In this document: piece by piece, positions 58,215-64,000 of the stretch | How positions within the stretch are numbered: the stretch's first letter is position 1 | Layout: each line of letters starts with the position of its first letter | Source of the DNA: Chryseobacterium sp. FH1 | Lineage (GTDB): Bacteria > Bacteroidota > Bacteroidia > Flavobacteriales > Weeksellaceae | DNA length: 64,000 bases | NCBI RefSeq assembly: GCF_000735135.1 | Contig: NZ_JPLZ01000005.1 | Coordinates: 124,001-188,000, forward strand | Direction of reading: 5' to 3' | Notes under the pieces: model-generated | What the model was told of the DNA's origin: nothing | Database searches by the model: none | Seen by the model: the letters and a program-made list of their open reading frames with translations, nothing else | Position numbers and translations under genes: made by a program

Positions 58215-59165
58215 TTATGCTCCTTTCAAAGCTTTGATTTTCTCTGTCAATGCTGGAATTATTTGGAAAGCATCTCCCACCACTCCATAATCCGCAGATT
58301 TGAAGAATGGTGCTTCCGGATCATTGTTGATGACCACAATCGTCTTGGAACTGTTGACACCTGCCAAATGCTGAATCGCGCCGGAAATCCCAACTGCAAC
58401 ATAAAGATTGGGGGAAATGGCCTTCCCTGTTTGACCAACATGCTCATTGTGACCTCTCCAACCAATGTCGGAAACAGGTTTTGAACAAGCTGTTGCCGCG
58501 CCAAGAACATTTGCAAGGTCTTCGATCATTCCCCAGTTTTCAGGACCTTTCAGACCTCTACCAGCGGAAACTACAACCTCAGCTTCTTTCAAATCGAGTT
58601 TTCCGGAAGACTGCTCGTGGTTGATCACTTTTGTATCTTCGTTTGCAATGCTTAATTCCTTTATCTCTTCGGATCCAGAAGTTGCATTTTCTTTCACACC
58701 GAAAGCATTTTGAGAAACAGTGATAATCACACCTGCTGCATCAGCTTTTGCATGCATAAAACCTTTTCCAGAGAATGCTTTTCTTTTCACTTGGAAAGGT
58801 GAAGTACTTTCTGGAGCTTCGATGACATTGGTAATCAAAGAATAATTTTTAATTACTGATAACATCGGTGCAACGGAGGATGCATCTGTGGTGTGAGGAA
58901 AGACGATAATGCTTCCGTCAAAAATTTGATTAACTGCCTCGGCGTAGGCTTTTGAACTGAAGTTTTTAAGGCCTGCATCTTTTACATTGATGACCTTATC
59001 TGCACCATATTTGTAAAGAAGATCCGAAGAATCTGTAGGGTTGATGGAAATTGCAGTCACTGAATCTCCAGTTTTTGTTGCAACTGCTTTTGCGTAAGCA
59101 ACGGCTTCAAATGCTGCTTTTTTATAAATTCCGTTTATATTTTCTGCGTATACGAATACTGCCAT
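58215..59165 (-). CDS. etfA: Electron transfer flavoprotein alpha subunit
   Basis: A 316-residue ETF subunit: N-terminal domain (AVFVYAENINGIYKKAAFEAVAYAKA), then the FAD-binding C-terminal domain (VVVSAGRGLKGPENWGMIEDLANVLGAATACSKPVSDIGW, HVGQTGKAISPNLYVAVGISGAIQHLAGV, IVVINNDPEAPFF). It carries electrons from acyl-CoA dehydrogenases to the quinone pool with EtfB. It is 94 bp downstream of etfB, with a strong inverted repeat between. Confidence 0.96.
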   Translation of the reverse strand: MAVFVYAENINGIYKKAAFEAVAYAKAVATKTGDSVTAISINPTDSSDLLYKYGADKVINVKDAGLKNFSSKAYAEAVNQIFDGSIIVFPHTTDASSVAPMLSVIKNYSLITNVIEAPESTSPFQVKRKAFSGKGFMHAKADAAGVIITVSQNAFGVKENATSGSEEIKELSIANEDTKVINHEQSSGKLDLKEAEVVVSAGRGLKGPENWGMIEDLANVLGAATACSKPVSDIGWRGHNEHVGQTGKAISPNLYVAVGISGAIQHLAGVNSSKTIVVINNDPEAPFFKSADYGVVGDAFQIIPALTEKIKALKGA

Positions 59166-59192
59166 TTTTCTTTTTTTTTAAGATTAAAGATT

Positions 59193-59242
59193 ATAGACTG
59201 ATAGATAATAGACGATGATAAATCTATTATCTATCAGTCTAT
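59193..59242. repeat. Perfect 20-bp inverted repeat between etfB and etfA
   Basis: Arm ATAGACTGATAGATAATAGA (59193-59212), loop of 10 nt, arm TCTATTATCTATCAGTCTAT (59223-59242), no mismatch. It lies between the etfB stop (59260) and etfA start (59165) on the − strand, so it would be an intercistronic hairpin in the etfBA mRNA. There is no T-run at its 3' side of terminator type directly adjoining. Confidence 0.9.
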
Positions 59243-59259
59243 TCTCTCATTGTCTGTAT

Positions 59260-60006
59260 TTATATCACTTTTGCTTCCTCGTGAAGTAATCTCACCAATT
59301 CATCAAGATTGTCAGCAGAAACCAATTTTACCGCAGCTCTTGGCGCCACGCTATCAAAAGAGACCGCTTCAACTTTTACTTCTGAATTAGAAGGTTCTAC
59401 TACTTGAAGTGATTTTGTTCTAGCAGACATAATCCCTCTCATATTTGGGATAATAAGTTCTTTCTCATCTACCAAACCTTTCTGTCCGGCAACGACTGCC
59501 GGCAATTTTACAGAAATAGTTTCTTTCCCTCCTTCAATTTCTCTAACTGCAGTCGCTTCTGAACCATTTACATCAAGACCAACAGTGGCATTGACGAATG
59601 GAATATTTAGCAATTGAGCTACGATTCCTGGAACTGCGCCACCATTGTAATCGATGGATTCTTTTCCCATTAAGATTAAATCATAAGATCCATCTTGAGC
59701 CACTTTAGCAATTTCTTTAGCCACAGAGAAACTATCTTTAGCTTCAGAATTTACTCTCACTGCATCATTAGCTCCAATTGCCAAAGCCTTTCTGATCACT
59801 GCTTCTGTTCCTGCATCGCCAACGTTCACAACGGTAACTGTTGCGCCTTGGGATTCCTGTAATTTTATAGCTTTTGTCAAAGCGAATTCATCCAATGGAT
59901 TGATAACCCATTGGATTCCGTTTTTGTCAAACGCAGATTTGTCTGCCGTGAAGTTAATTTTACTTGTAGTGTCTGGTACACTACTGATACAAACTAATAT
60001 TTTCAT
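59260..60006 (-). CDS. etfB: Electron transfer flavoprotein beta subunit
   Basis: A 248-residue ETF subunit: KILVCISSVPDTTSKINFT, GIQWVINPLDEFALTKAIKLQE, DLILMGKESIDYNGGAVPGIVAQLLNIPFV, VREIEGGKETISVKLPAVVAGQKGL and RGIMSARTKSLQV. It pairs with EtfA encoded next. Confidence 0.96.
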   Translation of the reverse strand: MKILVCISSVPDTTSKINFTADKSAFDKNGIQWVINPLDEFALTKAIKLQESQGATVTVVNVGDAGTEAVIRKALAIGANDAVRVNSEAKDSFSVAKEIAKVAQDGSYDLILMGKESIDYNGGAVPGIVAQLLNIPFVNATVGLDVNGSEATAVREIEGGKETISVKLPAVVAGQKGLVDEKELIIPNMRGIMSARTKSLQVVEPSNSEVKVEAVSFDSVAPRAAVKLVSADNLDELVRLLHEEAKVI

Positions 60007-60309
60007 ATGTAATTTTTAATGTTTTTTATTTACCGTATGTCATCGCTCAACTTTATATTGATATTCTTTTTAGAACTGTATCGATTTCATCGTATCATTT
60101 GGATATTTTGTTATATGAATATCGCTAATTTATATAAAAAATGCTATGCATGCATAATTTATTGCTATTTATTAAATAATATTACTGAAAGTCTTTACAG
60201 ACAATGAGTTTCGGGAATGCTGGAAAGATTAACATTATAATTACTTGAAATAACTGCACAAAAAAAGCACCTAAAAAGGTGCTTAATATTAGTAAAAAAT
60301 AACTTTAAA
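60007..60309. other. AT-rich region upstream of etfB with a terminator at its far end
   Basis: 303 bp, very AT-rich, presumably carrying the etfB promoter on the − strand. Apart from the terminator at 60259-60287 no element is recognised. A short + frame here has no support as a gene. Confidence 0.5.
60259..60287 (-). terminator. Terminator after the T9SS protein
   Basis: On the − strand, arms AAGCACCT and AGGTGCTT around three or four T are followed by a T-run, 23 bp past the stop at 60310. Confidence 0.88.
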
Positions 60310-61221
60310 TTATTTTTTGATGAATTTCTGAGTAGAAGTTCCTTCTGCTGTTTGGATTTTAACAACATAAGATCCTTTAGCCAAGTTTCTTACATCAATT
60401 TGATTGTTAGAAACAGAAACATTAACCGCTTTACCAGACAAGTCATAAACTTGTGCAGATTCTACTTTTGATTTAGTAGCTACGTTTAAGAAATCTGCTG
60501 TTGGGTTAGGGAAAACAGAGAATGCTGATTTTTTGATATCATTAACTCCTGCAGTAGCAGAGTCGTAAAGCCTTACATTATCTACAAATGCTGCACCAAG
60601 AGCATCATAATTATCATTAGCAATAACCAAGTTACCAACAGCACTTGTTCCAGCAACAACTGGACCTGTGTAGATCAAAACATCATTTAAATAATAATTA
60701 GCCTCTCCATCATCAAAGTTCATTACCATTTTCACGTGATTCCAAGTATCTCTTGTGAAAGCTGCAATTTCACCAATTTCCGTATAAGCTAATGCACCAT
60801 TAGCACCCGTGTAGTCAAGAACTAACAATTCATCGATATCAGCTCCAAGAACTACTCTTCCTACCACTGATCCAGCATCTGGATCTTGAGGAGTTACCAT
60901 CCACCAAGTTTGATAAGCAGCAGCATTAACTTTAAAATCAAACTCCAAAACAATTTCGGGAGCATAGATATAATTAGTTGTGCTAATAACACCTCCAGCT
61001 AAAGTAGAAGTACCTGGAGTCATTTTAACTGATGCTATACCACTTTTAGCATCTTCAGTTGACACAACAGTTGTATGAGCATTTGCGGTTGAGCCCCAAA
61101 TACTTTGTCCTGCTAATGTACCAACAGTATAACCTTCTGACTGCTCAAAACCAGCGTTGATTGCTTGAGCATTCATTAATCCACAAATAGCCACAAAGCC
61201 AGATAATAGAATTTTTTTCAT
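60310..61221 (-). CDS. T9SS-secreted protein with concanavalin-like domain
   Basis: A 303-residue exported protein. Signal peptide MKKILLSGFVAICGLMNAQ, then a jelly-roll/LamG-like domain (FEQSEGYTVGTLAGQSIWG, IVLEFDFKVNAAAYQTWWMV, TWNHVKMVMNFDDGEANYYLND, NLVIANDNYDALGAAFVDNVRLY), and a T9SS sorting tail (FSVFPNPTADFLNVATKSKV, GSYVVKIQTAEGTSTQKFIKK). Its codons look biased toward AAC/GTT type, hinting at good expression. It could bind or act on a polysaccharide, but no catalytic motif is visible. Confidence 0.82.
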   Translation of the reverse strand: MKKILLSGFVAICGLMNAQAINAGFEQSEGYTVGTLAGQSIWGSTANAHTTVVSTEDAKSGIASVKMTPGTSTLAGGVISTTNYIYAPEIVLEFDFKVNAAAYQTWWMVTPQDPDAGSVVGRVVLGADIDELLVLDYTGANGALAYTEIGEIAAFTRDTWNHVKMVMNFDDGEANYYLNDVLIYTGPVVAGTSAVGNLVIANDNYDALGAAFVDNVRLYDSATAGVNDIKKSAFSVFPNPTADFLNVATKSKVESAQVYDLSGKAVNVSVSNNQIDVRNLAKGSYVVKIQTAEGTSTQKFIKK

Positions 61222-61524
61222 AATAAAATTATTTTAATTAATTTAACTTTAACAAATGTAATAAAAATTTGCCTAAACAAAAACAATTTCTGACAATAAT
61301 TAAACATTTAACATTTTAAGATTTTTATGTATCACCTATATATAAGATTTTCAAAAACTTACAAAAATAATGCTTGTCATAACACATTTTTTTGATCAAA
61401 TTGAAATTTAAAAAAATAGTGTTTTCACCTTTAATTTATGTTTTATTCTGAGTAAATGAATGTATTAATAATTATATAAATAACAATAAAGAGCGTTATA
61501 ATGTTAATATGCAATCTAATAGTT
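61222..61524. other. AT-rich intergenic region
   Basis: 303 bp of very high AT content upstream of the T9SS gene. It contains its promoter presumably; no repeat or ORF of note is seen. Confidence 0.5.
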
Positions 61525-62226
61525 TCACTTTTTAACCTGGCTTGCTCTTAATTCAATTTTACTTGGTAAAACCCGCGGATTCATATTCAACATATCAAGA
61601 ACGAGACTTCCCATATCTTCCGGCTGGATTTTCCAATTGTCTTTTTCCGATGGAATATTCCCATTAAAATGAGTAGCAACAGAACCTGGCATTATTGTAG
61701 AAACTTTGATGTTGTATTTTCTAAGGTCTATCATCGCCGCTTGTGTGAAACCTACAACCCCAAACTTTGAAGCATTGTAACCTGCTCCATTTTCAAAGAA
61801 ATTGGTTCCTGCAAGACTGGCGATTGTGATATAATAACCTTGAGATTTCTTCAATTGTTCCACTGATGCTTTTAAGGTGTAGAAACAACCCGTCAAATTG
61901 GTTTCCTGCATCGCATTCCAATCTTCAATAGTCAATTCGTCCACAGGTTTGAAGATTCCTAAACCTGCATTGGCGATCACAACATCCAACTTTTCAAATT
62001 TTTCTAAGATCTTGGAAACCGCACTCTCCTCCTCTTCGAAATTTCGGACATCTGAGGTAAATCCGAAAACACTATCTGAAACTTTCTTAAGTTCCAAAAC
62101 CGCTTTATCAACATCTTCCTGATTTCTTCCGCTGATGGCAACCTTGTGACCATTTTTCAATAATACTTCTGCTATTCCGAAACCAATGCCTTTGCTTCCG
62201 CCAGTGATGTAAATAACTTTTGACAT
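61525..62226 (-). CDS. Short-chain dehydrogenase/reductase
   Basis: A 233-residue SDR; the ATG at 62226 (MSKVIYITGGSKGIGFGIAE) is preferred to an upstream in-frame start. Motifs: GGSKGIGFGIAEVLL, ANAGLGIF, IASLAGTNFFENGAGYNASKFGV (Ser, Tyr, Lys), TIMPGSVATHF. Substrate unknown. It is 52 bp downstream of the M20 dipeptidase gene on the same strand and may be co-transcribed with it. Confidence 0.92.
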   Translation of the reverse strand: MSKVIYITGGSKGIGFGIAEVLLKNGHKVAISGRNQEDVDKAVLELKKVSDSVFGFTSDVRNFEEEESAVSKILEKFEKLDVVIANAGLGIFKPVDELTIEDWNAMQETNLTGCFYTLKASVEQLKKSQGYYITIASLAGTNFFENGAGYNASKFGVVGFTQAAMIDLRKYNIKVSTIMPGSVATHFNGNIPSEKDNWKIQPEDMGSLVLDMLNMNPRVLPSKIELRASQVKK

Positions 62227-62278
62227 AATTTTAATTTTTAATATTAACAAGAAAGACAGCCTAGACTGTCTTTATTTT

Positions 62279-63661
62279 TTATCCTCTTGCATAGAACTCA
62301 AAGAAATATGGGATACTTTCTATTCCTTTGTAATAATTGTAAAGTCCGTAATGCTCGTTTGGTGAATGTATCGCATCCGAGTCCAAACCGAATCCCATTA
62401 ATACAGATTTCGCGCCAAGAACTTTTTCGAACAATGAAGTAATTGGAATGCTCCCACCACTTCTATATGGTAAAACCTCTTTCCCGAAAGCTTTTTCCAT
62501 TGCCTTTTTGGCAGCCTGGAATTCTTTGGTATTGCTTTCCAAAACATAAGGCATTCCGCCGTGGTGAGGCGTCACTTTTACCTTCACACTCTTAGGCGCG
62601 ATCTTTTCGAAATGTTTGTTGAACTTTTCGGTAATTTCTTCAGGTGTTTGATTTGGAACAAGTCTCATCGAAATTTTAGCAAAAGCTTTGGAGGCAATCA
62701 CTGTTTTCGCACCTTCACCAGTGTAACCGCCCCAGATTCCGTTGACATCTAAAGTTGGACGAATTGACGCTCTTTCCAAAGTCGTGTAACCTTCCTCTCC
62801 TTGAATATCATTAAGACCAATCGATTTTTTGTAACCTTCCTGATCGTCTTTCAGTTTGTTCATTTCTGCTCTGTCTTCATCGGAAACAATCAAAACATTG
62901 TCATAAAAACCGTCGATTGTGATGTGTCCTTTGTCGTCGATTAATTCGCTAATCATTTTTGATAAGACATTGATTGGATTTGGAACTGCGCCACCGTAAA
63001 GTCCGGAATGCAAGTCGCGGTTTGGACCTTCAACTTCAACCTCCACATAGCTTAAACCTCTTAAACCTGTTGTAACCGTTGGTTGCTCATTAGAATAAAT
63101 ATGCGTGTCGGAAATCAAGATCACGTCACAACTCAATTTTTCTTTATTATCTTCTAGGAAATCCGCCAAACTTGCAGAGCCAACTTCTTCTTCTCCTTCA
63201 ATCAAAAACTTGACATTACAAGGCAGAGAATCCGTTTTCATCATCGCTTCGAAAGCCTTTACGTGCATAAAAAACTGGCCTTTGTCATCTGCAGAACCTC
63301 TCGCGAAAACTGCTCCTTCGGGATGTAGCTCAGTCGTTTTTACAACTGGTTCGAAAGGATCACTTGTCCATAATTCTAATGGATCGGCTGGCTGAACGTC
63401 ATAATGTCCATAAACCAAAACCGTCGGTAGATTTGCATCGATGATCTTCTCTCCGAAAACGATTGGATAACCTTTGGTTTCAAGGATCTCCACATTGTCT
63501 GCTCCAGCAACTTTCAGATGTCTCGCCACCTCGTCTGCACATTTCAGCACTTCTGATTTGTAGGCTGGATCTGCACTTATAGATGCTATTCGAAGAATGT
63601 CGAAAAGTTCTTCTAGAAAACGTTGTTTGTTTTCGTTGATGTATGTTTGTGTATTGCTCAT
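62279..63661 (-). CDS. M20 family dipeptidase
   Basis: A 460-residue di-zinc peptidase: TVLVYGHYDVQPADPLELW (zinc His/Asp), FARGSADDKGQFFMHV, KFLIEGEEEVGSASL (catalytic Glu pair), DLHSGLYGGAVPNPINVL (dimerisation domain) and a C-terminal HSPNEHYGL zinc ligand. It hydrolyses dipeptides or short peptides in the cytosol. Length normal. Confidence 0.95.
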   Translation of the reverse strand: MSNTQTYINENKQRFLEELFDILRIASISADPAYKSEVLKCADEVARHLKVAGADNVEILETKGYPIVFGEKIIDANLPTVLVYGHYDVQPADPLELWTSDPFEPVVKTTELHPEGAVFARGSADDKGQFFMHVKAFEAMMKTDSLPCNVKFLIEGEEEVGSASLADFLEDNKEKLSCDVILISDTHIYSNEQPTVTTGLRGLSYVEVEVEGPNRDLHSGLYGGAVPNPINVLSKMISELIDDKGHITIDGFYDNVLIVSDEDRAEMNKLKDDQEGYKKSIGLNDIQGEEGYTTLERASIRPTLDVNGIWGGYTGEGAKTVIASKAFAKISMRLVPNQTPEEITEKFNKHFEKIAPKSVKVKVTPHHGGMPYVLESNTKEFQAAKKAMEKAFGKEVLPYRSGGSIPITSLFEKVLGAKSVLMGFGLDSDAIHSPNEHYGLYNYYKGIESIPYFFEFYARG

Positions 63662-63747
63662 TTTTATTAATGATAAATGATGATTGATAAATGATTAAAT
63701 ACTTTGTCAAAGATTTTAAAATTTTGACCAAGTAGGTTCGTAAAAAT

Positions 63748-63779
63748 AAAAAATGTCCTGCAAAGGCAAGACATTTTTT
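63748..63779 (-). terminator. Terminator of the truncated edge gene
   Basis: On the − strand, arms AAATGTC-TGC and GCA-GACATTT are followed by a T-run, 27 bp past the stop at 63806. Confidence 0.85.
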
Positions 63780-63805
63780 ATTATAATATTTTTATAAAAT
63801 TCTGA

Positions 63806-64000
63806 TTAGTGTTCAGCTTTTGGTGCTTCTTTAGTTTCTGGAGCAGTCACTTTTGATTCTATAGTTGCAGCTTTTGCTGTGTCAGCGATTTTATGAACAG
63901 CTTTTGCTGTGTCCGCAGCTGGTGCGTAAGTTCCGTGAGCTGCATTTTGGTCATCATATCTTACGACATCGCCTTCTTTTTTTAAACGGCCTTTGTTTCC
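63806..64000 (-). CDS. C-terminus of an unidentified protein, truncated by window edge
   Basis: The last 64 codons of a − strand gene whose start lies beyond 64000; the frame is open from the edge to a TAA at 63806-63808. The tail is low-complexity and Ala/Lys/Thr-rich with an internal duplication (APAADTAKAVHKI and IADTAKAATIESK), ending PETKEAPKAEH. I do not recognise the protein; only its repetitive tail is visible. Confidence 0.7.
   Translation of the reverse strand, partial: GNKGRLKKEGDVVRYDDQNAAHGTYAPAADTAKAVHKIADTAKAATIESKVTAPETKEAPKAEH

Noticed and set aside
60019-60207. 62-codon + frame upstream of etfB
   Set aside because: Lies in the promoter region of etfB, is extremely AT-rich, and has no domain or ribosome-binding support.

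Overview
The window looks like a chromosomal segment of an AT-rich flavobacterium, most likely Chryseobacterium or a close Weeksellaceae relative. The reasons are C-terminal T9SS sorting domains (YPNP motifs and a closing KxVKVxxK-type strand), lipoproteins with short Bacteroidetes-type lipoboxes, -7 boxes of the TAnnTTTG type, YidC/DnaJ/GPx proteins of flavobacterial character, and intergenic regions full of small palindromic repeats of the kind seen in these genomes. No tRNA, rRNA, CRISPR array, phage or transposase gene was recognised.

Region 1 (1-18.5 kb, all + strand) is a pectin and rhamnogalacturonan degradation locus. In order it holds a partial CE8 pectinesterase, a DUF4861 lipoprotein, a GH105 unsaturated (rhamno)galacturonyl hydrolase, a GH43 enzyme with a TTG start, two tandem SGNH/CE12 rhamnogalacturonan acetylesterases, a GH28 polygalacturonase, an alpha/beta hydrolase whose signal peptide appears broken by a one-base homopolymer change, a second CE8, two paralogous small T9SS-secreted proteins, a PL1 pectate lyase with a T9SS tail, a three-part CE8 with Fn3-like modules and a T9SS tail, and a LacI-type regulator. 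Near-identical CG-centred palindromes (GTAATCGATTGCAT) precede the two small secreted proteins and are candidate operators for that regulator. De-esterification (CE8, CE12), backbone cleavage (PL1, GH28) and trimming of unsaturated ends and side chains (GH105, GH43) form a coherent pathway. No SusC/SusD pair lies in the window.

Region 2 (18.5-38.7 kb) is mostly housekeeping: a GIN-domain protein, an S41 peptidase, grpE-dnaJ, an MntR/DtxR regulator, a YefM-YoeB toxin-antitoxin pair with a canonical TGTACA operator, threonine aldolase, lgt (with an unusual N-terminal exported domain) and yidD, a five-gene redox/stress operon (GNAT, FMN reductase, YjdI-type ferredoxin, OsmC, GNAT), a hypothetical membrane protein, a hairpin-containing tandem repeat array of about 650 bp, a sensor kinase/response regulator pair, pheS, a YceI lipoprotein, an orphan ABC ATPase, a PhnA-like zinc-ribbon protein, gcvT and a PepSY-like protein.

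Region 3 (38.7-64 kb) holds a glutathione peroxidase, yidC, two HxlR/short-chain-dehydrogenase divergons, pyrG, a T9SS-secreted HAF/GEVED protein, a membrane-anchored TPR/AraC regulator translationally coupled to a paralogue lacking the DNA-binding domain, a DUF1569 protein, an old-yellow-enzyme homologue, two NTF2-like duplicates, hemL, a glucosaminidase/LysM protein, a PLP-dependent D-cysteine desulfhydrase/ACC deaminase homologue, etfB-etfA with a perfect 20-bp inverted repeat between them, another T9SS-secreted protein, a third SDR, an M20 dipeptidase and a truncated gene at the edge.

The most unusual material is non-coding. Several unrelated families of small intergenic elements show hairpins whose two arms differ between copies by compensating base changes (23.0 kb, 25.6/39.5 kb, 29.8-30.4 kb), suggesting that the folded form is maintained. 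All functional statements come from reading the sequence and recalling families; no searches were run.
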